Below, piece by piece: positions 37,271 through 46,164 of a stretch of 64,000 nucleotides of DNA; position 1 is the first letter of the stretch, and every line of letters starts with the position of its first letter. The notes beneath the pieces are model-generated. The model did no database searches. It saw nothing but the letters and a program-made list of their open reading frames with translations, and was not told where the DNA came from. This DNA is from Halobacteriales archaeon QS_4_69_34 (GTDB lineage Archaea > Halobacteriota > Halobacteria > Halobacteriales > Halococcaceae): contig PXRN01000030.1 in NCBI GenBank assembly GCA_003021045.1, positions 52,430 through 116,429 on the forward strand, read 5' to 3'. The position numbers and the translations under genes are program-made.

Positions 37271-38178
37271 GGCGCGCGCACCTCGGCCGTTTCGGTATCG
37301 CCGTCCCCGCCCTCGCCCCCGTTCGCGTTCGCGTCCGCGGCGACGGCTTCGAGCCAGTCGACCACCCGCGCGGGCACGTCGACGGCCGCGGCCTCGTGCA
37401 GCGTCTTGAACTCGACGGTGTGGTTGACTTCGTGGACGGTGTAGCCCGTTTCGGTCTCCATCAGGTCCACGCCGAGGAGACCGCCGTCGACCGCCGCGCT
37501 CGCCCGCTCTACGAGGTCGCGCGCCGCCTCGTCGAGTTCGAACTCCCGGGTGCTGGCCCCCTGGGCCGCGTTCGTCAGCCAGTGTTCCCCCGAGCGGACC
37601 ATCGCCGCGACCGGTTCGCCGTCCGTGGCGAGCACCCTGATGTCCCGGTCGGGCTTGGCGACGAACTCCTGAACGTAGAAGACCTTGTGTTCGTAGTGGC
37701 CCAGCGTCGCCTTGTGTTCGAGGATGGCCTCGGCGGCGCTCCGGGAGTCGATCTTCGCCATCAGCCGGCCCCACGAGCCGATCACGGGCTTGAGCACACA
37801 GGGGTACCCGAACCGCTCGATGCTTTCGAGGGCACTGTCGGTCGTAAAGGCCACCTCCGTCGCGGGCGTCGGCACGTCCGCCGCGGCGAGCGCGAGGCTG
37901 TTCTTTACCTTGTCGGCACACGTCTCGGCCGTGGCCGCGCTGTTCACGACCGGAATCCCGTAGTGGTCGGCGAACAGCGTCGCGTACCGGCTCCGGCTGG
38001 TCGCCAGACACCGATCGACGAGGAGGTCGGCGTCCGCGAACGGTTCGGGGGGCGAATCGAGCCCGAAGCGCTGCTCGCGGACGTCGATCTTCGCCACCTC
38101 GTGGCCGCGCTCGCGGAGCTCGGCGAGCAGCAGCTTCTCGTCCGCGCGGATCCGCGAGTACAGGACGCCGACCCGCAT
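37267..38178 (-). CDS. argX: Glutamate-ArgW ligase (LysX/ArgX, ATP-grasp)
   Basis: ATP-grasp ligase attaching glutamate to the C-terminal Glu of ArgW, protecting the amino group for arginine synthesis; 303 residues. N-terminal MRVGVLYSRIRADEKLLLAELR; ATP-grasp segments KPVIGSWGRLMAKI and GVDLMETETGYTVHEVNHTVEFK. The ATG at 38178 overlaps the argW stop. The N-[TS]-VEFK stretch bears on glutamate versus aminoadipate specificity; together with the arginine gene set the arginine role is favoured. Confidence 0.94.
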   Translation of the reverse strand: MRVGVLYSRIRADEKLLLAELRERGHEVAKIDVREQRFGLDSPPEPFADADLLVDRCLATSRSRYATLFADHYGIPVVNSAATAETCADKVKNSLALAAADVPTPATEVAFTTDSALESIERFGYPCVLKPVIGSWGRLMAKIDSRSAAEAILEHKATLGHYEHKVFYVQEFVAKPDRDIRVLATDGEPVAAMVRSGEHWLTNAAQGASTREFELDEAARDLVERASAAVDGGLLGVDLMETETGYTVHEVNHTVEFKTLHEAAAVDVPARVVDWLEAVAADANANGGEGGDGDTETAEVRAP

Positions 38179-38342
38179 CACTCCCCCCAGTCCTCTTCGA
38201 GCTCCGGGGCCGTCTCGAGGGCGGGTGGATCGGCCCCGACGACCTCCAGCTCCGCGCCGCAGGTGCCACAGTCGACGATCTCTCCGGCCTCGGCGTCGTC
38301 GTGCAGGGTCAGCTCGGCCCCGCACTCGGGACAGTCCGTCAT
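38178..38342 (-). CDS. argW: Amino-group carrier protein (LysW/ArgW)
   Basis: A 54-residue acidic carrier protein with two CxxC pairs (CPEC, CGTC) forming a zinc site and the conserved C-terminal EDWGE, whose last Glu is the attachment point for glutamate. First gene of the argW-X-C-B-D-E-F unit; its TGA overlaps the argX ATG. The mRNA is probably leaderless, given a TATA element 28 bases upstream. Confidence 0.96.
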   Translation of the reverse strand: MTDCPECGAELTLHDDAEAGEIVDCGTCGAELEVVGADPPALETAPELEEDWGE

Positions 38343-38367
38343 CGGCTCACCCTCCCTCGGGAATCGG

Positions 38368-38373
38368 CTTAAA
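38368..38373 (-). promoter_or_regulatory. TATA box of the argW operon
   Basis: TTTAAG on the - strand, centred 28 bases before the argW ATG, next to a perfect palindrome on its upstream side. Confidence 0.75.
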
Positions 38374-38376
38374 CCC

Positions 38377-38392
38377 TTCGAACTTGTTCGAA
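38377..38392. promoter_or_regulatory. 16-base palindrome at the argW promoter (candidate operator)
   Basis: TTCGAAC-TT-GTTCGAA is a perfect inverted repeat directly upstream of the argW TATA box, where the BRE and transcription factor B bind. A dimeric regulator here would control the arginine operon. Confidence 0.6.
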
Positions 38393-38481
38393 AAATTACT
38401 TGATCGTGGACGCCGCTCTCGGCGGCGAGGGCGGGCGTCCGGCGCGGTTCCGCGAGTCGGTATCGCGGTGGCAATACGAAT

Positions 38482-38496
38482 CCCCCCTCGCGGGGG
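38482..38496 (-). terminator. argH: Hairpin after argH
   Basis: CCCCC-TCGC-GGGGG hairpin eight bases past the argH stop; on the - strand it is followed by ATTCGTATT. It probably separates the argGH transcript from the argW operon. Confidence 0.5.
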
Positions 38497-38503
38497 CGGC
38501 GGC

Positions 38504-40045
38504 TCAGCCATAGGTGCTCACCGCCCGGTCGAGCCGCTCGGTCGCCGCCGCGAGCCCCTCGCGGCGCGCCTCGATCCAGTCGGCGTCGGCCTCGATTCCG
38601 GCCTCGGCGTCGGTCAGGAACTCGCGGACGGCCTCGGAGGCCGGCCCGCCCCTCGAATCGCGGCTCGCCACGCTCTCTCCGGGGTCGAGCGCCGCTTCGA
38701 CCGCCTCGCGGGGGACGCGCTCGGCGAGCGGCCCGCCGAGGACCTCCCGCGCGGCCGCGTCGAGCGCCGCGTAGCTCGTGGCGACGTCGCCGTTCGCCTC
38801 GCCTCTCCCCTCGACGGCGCGATCCGGGGCAGCGTCGCCACCGCTCGCCCTGTCCGCGATGGCTTCGGCCGCGTGCGCGACCACTTCGTGGGCCGTCCGG
38901 AACGGCGTGCCGTGTGCGGCGAGCAGGTCGGCGACGCCCGTGGCGGTCCCGAAGCCCTCGCCGGCCGCCGCGGCCAGCGCGTCCCCGTTCCACTCCGCCG
39001 TCGAGACCGCGCCCGCGGTGACCTCGGCGGCCGCCGTCGTGGCGTCGACGGTCCGCCAGACGTGGGGCGTCGCACGCTGGAGGTCGCGGTTGTAGGCGCG
39101 CGGGAGCCCCTTGAGCGTCGTCAGCAGTCCGTTCAGGCCCGCGCTCGCGTCGCCAGCGCGGGCGCGGACGAGTTCGAGGCTGTCGGGGTTTTTTTTCTGG
39201 GGCATGATCGAGGAGGTCGAAGCGTAGTCGTCGTCGATCTCCACGTACCCGTCCGCCGCGAACTCGATCAGGTCGGTCGCGAGTCCCGAGAGCGTCGTCG
39301 CGGCGGTCGCTGCCGCGCCCGCAGCCTCGATGAGGAAATCGCGCGCCGAGACCGCGTCCGTCGCGTTTTCCACGACGCCCTCGAAGCCGAGCAGCCCGGC
39401 GGTCCGCTCGCGGTCGATATCGAAGGGTGTGCCCGCGAACGCCGCCGCGCCCAGCGGCGAGCGGTTCGTCCGGCCGTAAGCCCCGCGCAGCCGCGCCGTA
39501 TCGCGGGCGAGCGCACCCCCGTAGGAGCACAGCCAGTGTGCGACCGTGGTCGGCTGGGCGGGCTGGCGGTGCGTGTAGCCGGGCATCGTCGTCGAGCGGT
39601 GCTCGGCCGCGACGTCCGCGAGCACCCCCCGAAGCTCGATCGTCGCCGCGGCGGCGTCGAGCAGGTCCGCCCGGAGTCGGTGGCGGATGCAGGCCGCGAC
39701 CTCGTCGTTGCGGCTCCGGGCGGTGTGCATCCGGCCGCCCTCGGGGCCAACGCGCTCGATCACGGCCGTCTCGATCGCCGCGTGGACGTCCTCGCCCTCG
39801 GGCAGCGCCGCGAAGCCGGCCGCCTCGATCTCCCCAAGGGCGTCGAGGATCGCTCCCGTGCTCTCCGCGTCGACGATCCCCTGCTCTTCGAGCATCACGA
39901 CGTGGGCGCGGTCGACCGCGAGGTCGGCCTCGAAGATCCGTTCGTCGGTCGTCGTCGCGTCGTCGTGCATCGAGGACAGAAAGGCGCGGGCCGGGCCGCC
40001 GCTGAACCGTTCCCGTCGAACGACGTCGCTTCCCTCCTCGGTCAT
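38504..40045 (-). CDS. argH: Argininosuccinate lyase
   Basis: Cleaves argininosuccinate to arginine and fumarate; 513 residues. The fumarase/lyase signature SSIMPQKKNPDSLELVR, the N-terminal ARSRNDEVA and the TMPGYTHRQPAQPTT segment are all present. Starts MTEEGSDVVRRERFSGGPA. The argG stop is one base upstream of its start, so argGH is a tight two-gene unit. An Ala/Asp-rich insert near residue 400 is a halophile-like addition. Confidence 0.95.
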   Translation of the reverse strand: MTEEGSDVVRRERFSGGPARAFLSSMHDDATTTDERIFEADLAVDRAHVVMLEEQGIVDAESTGAILDALGEIEAAGFAALPEGEDVHAAIETAVIERVGPEGGRMHTARSRNDEVAACIRHRLRADLLDAAAATIELRGVLADVAAEHRSTTMPGYTHRQPAQPTTVAHWLCSYGGALARDTARLRGAYGRTNRSPLGAAAFAGTPFDIDRERTAGLLGFEGVVENATDAVSARDFLIEAAGAAATAATTLSGLATDLIEFAADGYVEIDDDYASTSSIMPQKKNPDSLELVRARAGDASAGLNGLLTTLKGLPRAYNRDLQRATPHVWRTVDATTAAAEVTAGAVSTAEWNGDALAAAAGEGFGTATGVADLLAAHGTPFRTAHEVVAHAAEAIADRASGGDAAPDRAVEGRGEANGDVATSYAALDAAAREVLGGPLAERVPREAVEAALDPGESVASRDSRGGPASEAVREFLTDAEAGIEADADWIEARREGLAAATERLDRAVSTYG

Positions 40046-40046
40046 C

Positions 40047-41405
40047 TCAGGCGTCCCCGCTCCCGTCGACTCCGCCGACGTCGGTCGTCGCGCCGTCCAC
40101 GCCGTCCACGCCGGCCGCGCCGGCCGCGCCGCCATCGGCGACGGTCGCGGTTCGATCGGCGTCGACGTTCCGCGCGACCCGCTTGGCCAGCCGGGACTGG
40201 AAGCCGTGGTACTTCGCCACCCCCGTGGCGTCGGCCTGTGTGATACCCCCATCGACGTCCTCGGTATCGAAGGAGGCCGCCTCGGCGGCGTACACCGCGT
40301 GGGGGCTCTCCCGGCCGACCACGCGGGCGTTCCCGCCTTCGAGCTTCACGGTCGCCGTGCCGGTGACGCGCTCCTGGGTGCTCTCGACGAACCCCTCCAG
40401 GGCGTCGACCAGCGGCGCGTTCAGCAGGCCCTCGTAAGCCTTCTCCGCCCAGCGCTGGTCGACCCGCTTTTTGAACGAGCGCTCCTCGGCCGTGAGGACG
40501 AGCGCTTCGAGCCCTTCGTGGGCCGTCAGTAGTACGGTGGCCGCGGGATGCTCGTAGTTTTCCCGAACTTTGAGCCCGAGCAGTCGGTCCTCCATCACGT
40601 CCGAGCGACCGATACCGTGCGTGCCGGCGCGCTCGTTGAGCGCCTCGATCAACTCGACAGGCTCGGTCGCCTCGCCGTCGACGGACACGGGTCGCCCGGC
40701 TTCGAAGCCGATCTCGACGAGTTCGTCCTCGCCCGCCGTCCCGGGCGCGCGAGTCCACTCGTAGATGTCCTCCGGTGGGACGTACCCGGGGGCTTCGAGT
40801 TCGCTGCCCTCGATCGCGCGGCTCCAGAGGTTGGTGTCGATGCTCCAGTCGCCCCCGCTACCGCCCTCGACGGGGAGGTCGCGCTCGGCGGCATAGGCCT
40901 GCTCGAACTCCCGCGTGAGCCCGAGCTCGCGTACGGGCGCGATCACGTCGCGGTCGGAGTCGCGCCAGACTGCCTCGAAGCGGAGCTGGTCGTTGCCCTT
41001 GCCGGTGCAGCCGTGAGCGAGCGCCGTGCAGTCCTGCTCGCGGGCGACGTCGAGGATCGCCGCCGCGATCACGGGTCGGGCCAAGGCCGTGCCGAGGGGA
41101 TAGCCCTGGTAGGTGGCGTTCGCCTGCACCGCGTCGAGACACGTCTCGGCGAAGGCCTCGCGGGCGTCGACGACGTGGTGTTCCAGATCGAGCGCCGCGG
41201 CGGTCTCCTCGGCCTCGGCGAACTCTCCGTGGGGTTGACCGACGTCGACGGTGACGCCGATCACTTCCCCGTAGCCGTACTCCTCTTCGAGTAGCGGGAC
41301 ACAGACGGTCGTGTCGAGCCCGCCCGAGAAGGCGAGCGCGACGCGGCCGCCGTCCGGGTTTGTGTCGGTGTGAGCGTTCGCGTCGATGGGTGTGTCCGGT
41401 GTCAT
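40047..41405 (-). CDS. argG: Argininosuccinate synthase
   Basis: ATP-dependent joining of citrulline and aspartate; 452 residues. The PP-loop is ALAFSGGLDTTVCVPLL at about residue 22, with HGCTGKGNDQLRFE and EDRLLGLKVRENYEHPAA further on. The start is ATG 41405 (MTPDTPIDANAHTD); an N-terminal tail of about 20 residues precedes the PP-loop strand. Its nearest good TATA element is about 245 bases upstream, implying a long leader. Confidence 0.95.
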   Translation of the reverse strand: MTPDTPIDANAHTDTNPDGGRVALAFSGGLDTTVCVPLLEEEYGYGEVIGVTVDVGQPHGEFAEAEETAAALDLEHHVVDAREAFAETCLDAVQANATYQGYPLGTALARPVIAAAILDVAREQDCTALAHGCTGKGNDQLRFEAVWRDSDRDVIAPVRELGLTREFEQAYAAERDLPVEGGSGGDWSIDTNLWSRAIEGSELEAPGYVPPEDIYEWTRAPGTAGEDELVEIGFEAGRPVSVDGEATEPVELIEALNERAGTHGIGRSDVMEDRLLGLKVRENYEHPAATVLLTAHEGLEALVLTAEERSFKKRVDQRWAEKAYEGLLNAPLVDALEGFVESTQERVTGTATVKLEGGNARVVGRESPHAVYAAEAASFDTEDVDGGITQADATGVAKYHGFQSRLAKRVARNVDADRTATVADGGAAGAAGVDGVDGATTDVGGVDGSGDA

Positions 41406-41626
41406 CTGGTGGATCGTGTGGTCGGCAGGTGTCGGTGTCGCGTGACTGGGTTCGGTGGTCGCTTCGTCCGGCGAGTCACGACTGGAGACCGGGAGCGAAT
41501 CGGATCGGTCGGGGGAAGTGGTGAGTGTGGGCCTAGGAACGGCCCGGTCGCGCTCGCGGGAGAAGGGCGGCGGACGCACGGCTCGCGGTCGCTTGCGAGC
41601 CGATGGGTGGCGTCCGCGTCATGCAC
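41402..41626 (-). other. Arg-rich upstream open frame ending on the argG start
   Basis: A frame of 74 codons from a GTG at 41626 (MHDADATHRLASDREP...) to a TGA overlapping the argG ATG as ATGA. It holds 13 Arg residues. The GTG is 26 bases from the TATA centre, fitting a leaderless start. High Arg content is common in non-coding frames at this GC, so coding is uncertain. Confidence 0.3.
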
Positions 41627-41647
41627 CCGCCCGTAGCCGAGGTGGCC

Positions 41648-41655
41648 TATTAAAC
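41648..41655 (-). promoter_or_regulatory. Probable TATA box upstream of argG
   Basis: GTTTAATA on the - strand, the only clear TATA-like element upstream of argG; it predicts a start near 41626 and a leader of about 220 bases. Confidence 0.6.
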
Positions 41656-41893
41656 GCTTCCGGGACGGCAATACCTGCGCGGCCCCGTTCGTCGGCGAGG
41701 GAGAGAACAGACGAGCGGGAGCGGGATCGCCGGCGTGGTCAGGGGATGGAGCCGTCGACGCGGTTGCAGCCGGGGCGGTGGCGCGCGATCCGCGCGCCGC
41801 TGCCCGTGCGCGTTCGCGTGAGGGATGACTGAGCGAGGGCCTGCGGTGCGGTCTCCCGTGTATATCGGCGCTTGCCCTCGTCGCTTCGTCCCG

Positions 41894-41923
41894 GCCGGTA
41901 TACTCCCATTAGAGGGCATACCG
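41894..41923. repeat. Bulged inverted repeat CCGGTAT...ATACCGG
   Basis: Seven-base perfect outer arms, with inner CCC/GGG pairing around ATTAGA. It lies in non-coding sequence between argG and a halocyanin gene; role unknown. Confidence 0.5.
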
Positions 41924-42135
41924 GTCCGGGAGGCATGGCTCGTAACGGGGGACAGGAGCCGTGTTCGCTCGCGGATCGCAAGGTGAGCGCACGACGCGAG
42001 ACGAGTGCACGACGCGGAGGGCGTCGTGCGCGTGTTCGTCCTCGTGCCACCACTCGGCCACCGTTCGGCCACCGCTCGGCGGCAGTCGACGGTCCGGTTT
42101 CGGCTGCTCTCGATCTCGACTGTCCTCGATCCCGA

Positions 42136-42573
42136 TCACCCGCGGACGGTGATCGTCCCGACCATGCCGGTCCTCTCGTGGGGGATACAGAAGTACCGGT
42201 ACTCGCCGGGGACCTCGAAGGTGTGCTCGTAGGTCGTCCCGCTCTCGACCGCGCCGCGCTCGCCGCCCATCGACGACCACGCCTCGCGGGCCGCTTCCTC
42301 CGAGTCGAACCCGCCGGCGGCGAAGTACGCGGCCCCCTCGGGGAGCGCCCCCTCGTAGGCCGTCACGGTGTGGGTGCGGCTGCCGGTGTTCTTCCAGATG
42401 ACGGTTTCGCCGACCTCGATCGCGCCCTCCTGGGGGTACGCTTCGGGGAGGAACGCGTCCGAGCTCATGCCGACGTCGTACTCGCCCGCGGGCTCGCCCC
42501 CGACGCCGAAACAGCCCGCGAGCCCGGCCGCCGAGAGACCTCCCGTGGCCGCGAGGAACGCGCGCCGGTTCAT
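42136..42573 (-). CDS. Halocyanin-like copper protein (Tat lipoprotein)
   Basis: A 145-residue exported copper protein. Signal MNRRAFLAATGGLSAAGLAGC with a Tat RR and lipobox. The cupredoxin domain has His in RTHTV and Cys-His-Met in YFCIPHERTGM. ATG 42573 is preferred because a CTATGGCTATC element lies about 27 bases upstream; an ATG at 42600 would add nine residues. Third halocyanin-type gene in the window. Confidence 0.88.
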   Translation of the reverse strand: MNRRAFLAATGGLSAAGLAGCFGVGGEPAGEYDVGMSSDAFLPEAYPQEGAIEVGETVIWKNTGSRTHTVTAYEGALPEGAAYFAAGGFDSEEAAREAWSSMGGERGAVESGTTYEHTFEVPGEYRYFCIPHERTGMVGTITVRG

Positions 42574-42760
42574 GCTCGACGATCGGGCTCCGATAGCCAT
42601 AGATTCCGCGATTCCGGAACGAGCCGGGCGTTCGACCGGCACGGCGACGCCGGACCATGTGCAAGCGGGGAAAACAGGAGAGAGGAGGGGCGGAGAGGGG
42701 GAAAGAACGGCTACCGCGGAGAGAACAAACACGTAAGGGGGCGCTCCGCGAGCGGAAAGC

Positions 42761-43462
42761 GTGCATCCCCGCGCCATCGCACGCCTCGGGCCCGCCGACG
42801 GCGTCACGGTCGCCAACGGTGTCCTCGGCTTCCTCGCGGCGGCCGCCGCGACGGTCGATCCCGCGCTGTCCGCCCGGCTGCTCCTGCTGGCGGCGGTCGC
42901 CGACGGGCTCGACGGCGTGCTCGCCGAGCGGTGGGGCACCACGCCGGTCGGCGAGTTCCTCGACTCGCTCTCGGACGCCATCTCCTTCGGGGTCGCGCCC
43001 GCGCTGTTCGTCCTCGGCGCGGCCCGCGCCGAGATCGAGCGTCCCCTTCTCGTTCCCGAGCCCGCGGCGCTCGTGCTCGCGGTTCCCGGGCTGTTCGTCG
43101 CGCTGGCGGTCGTTCGGCTGGGACTCTACACGGCCTACGACGTCGGGCGCGGGGTCACCGAGGGCGTCCAGACCACGCTCGCGGCGACGCTGCTCGCGGC
43201 CGCCTACCTCGCCGGCGTCCGATCGCCGACCGTCCTGCTGGGCGCAACGCTCGTCCTCTCGGGGCTGATGGTCGCGCCCCTCGGCTATCCCGACCTCCGG
43301 GCGCGCGACACGCTGGCGATGGGAAGCGTGCAGGCGCTGGCGATCGTCGCTCCCGCTGCCCTCGCGCGGTTGTTCCCGCGTGCGCTGTTCGTCGCCGGGC
43401 TGGCCTACCTCGCGCTCGCGCCGCGGTACTACCCGCGAGCCGGCGAAGGGAAACGCACTTAG
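42761..43462 (+). CDS. pssA: Archaetidylserine synthase (CDP-alcohol phosphatidyltransferase)
   Basis: A 233-residue multi-pass membrane enzyme. The signature DGLDGVLAERWGTTPVGEFL followed by DSLSD fits the CDP-alcohol phosphatidyltransferase motif DG-x2-DG-x2-A-R/E...G-x3-D-x3-D. It joins serine to CDP-archaeol in haloarchaeal lipid synthesis; family members are linked to the archaeosortase sorting pathway. GTG start at 42761. The decarboxylase partner is not adjacent. Confidence 0.88.
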   Translation: MHPRAIARLGPADGVTVANGVLGFLAAAAATVDPALSARLLLLAAVADGLDGVLAERWGTTPVGEFLDSLSDAISFGVAPALFVLGAARAEIERPLLVPEPAALVLAVPGLFVALAVVRLGLYTAYDVGRGVTEGVQTTLAATLLAAAYLAGVRSPTVLLGATLVLSGLMVAPLGYPDLRARDTLAMGSVQALAIVAPAALARLFPRALFVAGLAYLALAPRYYPRAGEGKRT

Positions 43463-43485
43463 CCGACAGCGCCGGAATCGGAGCC

Positions 43486-45015
43486 ATGAGCAACGGGGAC
43501 GACGAGCCCGCGCCCGCGGAGGAGGGGTCCGACGAACCCGCGTCCGACGAACCCGCGTCCGACAAAGGGGAGAGCACCGAGCCCGCGCCCGAGGAGCCCG
43601 AGAGCGACGACTCGAAGACGGACACGGCGGCCAGCGAAGAAGCCGACGAAGAGGGAGCTAACGGGGAGGAGACGGCGATCGAGAACACCGACGAGCACAC
43701 GGTCGAGACCCTCGAGGACAGGCTGGACTCGACCGCCGAGGAGGTCGAGCAGGCAGGGACGGAGGCGGAACTCGACCGAGCGGAGACGGCGCTCGACGAG
43801 ATCGAGGCCGACATCGACGCGGCCGACCTGCCCGAGCCCGAAGCGGACGACGAGGAGGCCGACGACCCCCGCGAGGAGCTCGAATCGCGGCTCGCGGAGC
43901 TCCGGACCACCGTCGAGGAGAAACGCGGTCCCTACGCCGCGGACGTCATCGAGGAAATCGAGAGCGCCGCGGGGACCATCGAGGACACCCGCTGGACCGA
44001 GCGGGGCGAACAGGAGGTCGCCGCGGCCGTCTCGACGTTCCTCGATTCGGCCGGCGACGCGCTCGGCGAATCCTTTGCCGCCGAGAGCGACGCTCACGAG
44101 GAGCTCCGCGCGGCGCTGGAGGCGGTGATCGAGACCGTCGAGACTGCCGACCTCGATCCCGACGAGGACGAAGCGACGATCGCGGCGCTGTTCGAGGCCA
44201 GCGAGGAGCTCACACGGGACATCGACGACGCGGAGGCGTGGGACGACCTGACGGTGCGCGAGAAACTCGACGCCGAGGGCTTCTACGACGTGCTCACGCC
44301 CGAGAACCGCAGGGACTTCCCCCCGGAGTGGAACGCGATCAAGCTCTACGAGCGCCAGGGCGACCCCGAGCCGATCCTCCGGGGACTGGAGATGTTCGGT
44401 TCGGACTTCATGGAAGAGCACTGTCTCGACGCGCTCGCGCGCATGGGCGCACCCGAGGCGTTCGAGGTGATGCACGAGCGCGCAGAGAAGCGCAACACGC
44501 CCGCTATCCGCGTGCTCGGGAAGATCGGCGACGAGCGCGCCGTCGACACCCTCCACGAGTACGTCGCGGGCGAGGACGACCCGAAGCTCCAGCAGGCCAC
44601 CCTCAAGGCGCTCGGCGAGATCGGTTCGAGGGAGTCGACGCAGGCGGTCGCCGACCGGCTCGTCGCCGACAACGAGGAGGTCAGGAGCCGCGCGGCGCGC
44701 GCGCTCGGGCTGATCGGCGATACGCGAGCCATCGAGCCACTCGGGGCCGTGCTGGGCGGGGACGAGGAGCGCGAGGACGGACTGGAGGAGGACGACTCCG
44801 ACCGGGTGCGCGCGAGCGCGGCGTGGGCGCTCGGGCAGATCGGTACCGAGCACGCGCTGGAGGTGGCGAGCGAGCACACGGACGACCGGTCGTACCTCGT
44901 GCAGGCCGAGTCGGAGACGGCCGCCGCGGCGCTCGAGGACGGAGCAGCGAGCGGGGACGCCACGACCGACGGGGACGCGGACGGCGGCGGTGGGACGGCG
45001 GAGTCGACGGGCTGA
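43486..45015 (+). CDS. HEAT-repeat protein with acidic coiled-coil N-terminus
   Basis: 509 residues. Residues 1-75 are extremely acidic, Ser/Glu/Pro-rich and disordered; about 75-260 are Glu/Ala-rich heptad-like helices; about 275-485 are HEAT-like repeats (ALARMGAPEAFEVMHE, VLGKIGDERAVDTLHE, ALGEIGSRESTQAVAD, ALGLIGDTRAIEPLG, ALGQIGTEHALEV), the PBS-lyase-type alpha-alpha scaffold. It is likely a protein-interaction scaffold; the partner is unknown. It starts 23 bases after the pssA stop. Confidence 0.88.
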   Translation: MSNGDDEPAPAEEGSDEPASDEPASDKGESTEPAPEEPESDDSKTDTAASEEADEEGANGEETAIENTDEHTVETLEDRLDSTAEEVEQAGTEAELDRAETALDEIEADIDAADLPEPEADDEEADDPREELESRLAELRTTVEEKRGPYAADVIEEIESAAGTIEDTRWTERGEQEVAAAVSTFLDSAGDALGESFAAESDAHEELRAALEAVIETVETADLDPDEDEATIAALFEASEELTRDIDDAEAWDDLTVREKLDAEGFYDVLTPENRRDFPPEWNAIKLYERQGDPEPILRGLEMFGSDFMEEHCLDALARMGAPEAFEVMHERAEKRNTPAIRVLGKIGDERAVDTLHEYVAGEDDPKLQQATLKALGEIGSRESTQAVADRLVADNEEVRSRAARALGLIGDTRAIEPLGAVLGGDEEREDGLEEDDSDRVRASAAWALGQIGTEHALEVASEHTDDRSYLVQAESETAAAALEDGAASGDATTDGDADGGGGTAESTG

Positions 45016-45218
45016 ATCGACATGGGCGGGCAGCCGGGATCGAAAACGAGACGCTCACGCCCGCGGCGAGGCCTCGTCGAGCGGCGGAATCACGGAAACC
45101 GACGCGACGGCCCCTGGGAGCCGGGATCGACGTCGGAGCGGGCGTCGCCGTCCCTGTGGCGATGATCGCCGCACTGGGTCGCCGGTGTGCGGTTCGCGGC
45201 TGGCGGGCCGGACGAGAG

Positions 45219-45225
45219 TTTAAAT
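45219..45225 (+). promoter_or_regulatory. TATA box of the truncated PLD-like gene
   Basis: TTTAAAT centred 28 bases before the GTG at 45250; supports that start as leaderless. Confidence 0.7.
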
Positions 45226-45249
45226 CCGAGAGCGCGACCACCCCGAGAC

Positions 45250-46140
45250 GTGTCGCGCACGGCCGTCGCGCTCGCACTTGCGTTCCTCGCTGCGCTCGTG
45301 TTCGTCGCGCCGGCGGGTGCGGCGTCGCAGTCGACTGGGCTGGGCGCTACTCCTGTGAACGGCACACACCCGGACGAGACGACCCCGGACGGCCCCCACG
45401 TCGCGGCGGTCTTCCCGAACCCGGTCGCCGCCGAGGACGCCGGCGAGCACGTCGTCCTCGCGTTCCCGCGGGCGAGCAACCTCACCGGCTGGACGCTGAC
45501 CGACGGCGAGAGCACCCTCTCGCTACCGAACGCGACCGTCTCGGGTCGCGTCGCCGTCACGAGCGAGCCGAACGCTACGCGCAACCTGACCGACGCCGAC
45601 CTCCTCGTGTCGAACGACTCGCTCGGGCTCGCCAACGGCGGCGACGAGGTCCGACTACTCGACGGTGACCGGCTCGTCGACGAGGTGACCTACGGGGACG
45701 CGCCCGACGGCGAGGTGGGCCGACGGACGGATGAGGCGCTCGCGTGGCGACCGCTCGGGGCGACGGACGTCCCGGTGGTGCGGACCACCCCCTCGAACGT
45801 GCGGACGTTCGTCCTGCCCGACGCGCCCGCCGTCGCCGTCGAGACGCTGCGCGGGGCCGACGACCGAATCCTGCTCGCCGGCTACTCCTTTGGCTCCGAG
45901 CGGGTCGCACGCGTCCTCGAACGGGCCGCGAGCCGGGGCGTCGAGGTCCGGATACTGCTCGACGACGCCCCCGTGGGCGGCATCACCGCCCGACAGGCCC
46001 GCACCCTCGACTCGCTCTCGTCGAGCGGCGTCGAGGTGGAGGTGCTGGGCGGCGAGCGCGCGCGGTACGACTACCACCATCCCAAGTCAAAAACCCTTCC
46101 GGAGGGATCTACGCTCGACTCTCACCATGAGTGCTTTTAA
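45250..46140 (+). pseudogene. Phospholipase-D-like protein, truncated in its first HKD motif
   Basis: The remaining frame encodes 296 residues: a signal peptide (MSRTAVALALAFLAALVFVA from a GTG start), a lamin-tail-like domain (about residues 45-165), and the start of a PLD domain (ILLAGYSFGSERVARVLERA, then VEVRILLDDAPVGG). It stops matching right at the HxK of the HKD motif (YDYHHPK), after which an unrelated 17-residue end (SKTLPEGST...) leads to a stop. The second HKD half is missing. The break, at about 46087, is the left edge of the accessory island; the gene was probably interrupted by its insertion. Confidence 0.8.
46135..46140 (+). promoter_or_regulatory. TATA box of the thermonuclease gene
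   Basis: TTTTAA centred about 28 bases before the ATG at 46165, overlapping the stop of the truncated PLD-like frame. Confidence 0.65.
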
Positions 46141-46164
46141 CACGGCCCGGCGCAACGGTCGCCC

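Larger units (their letters stand above)
41406..42135. other. Leader and intergenic region upstream of argG
   Basis: A 730-base region. It contains the presumed argG promoter (41648-41655), an Arg-rich open frame (41402-41626) and a bulged dyad CCGGTAT...ATACCGG (41894-41923). Nothing else is supported. Confidence 0.5.

Noticed and set aside
41872..43485. Long N-terminal extension of the HEAT-repeat protein (open frame from 41872)
   Set aside because: The extension overlaps the halocyanin and pssA genes and is low-complexity Arg-rich; the protein starts naturally at 43486.
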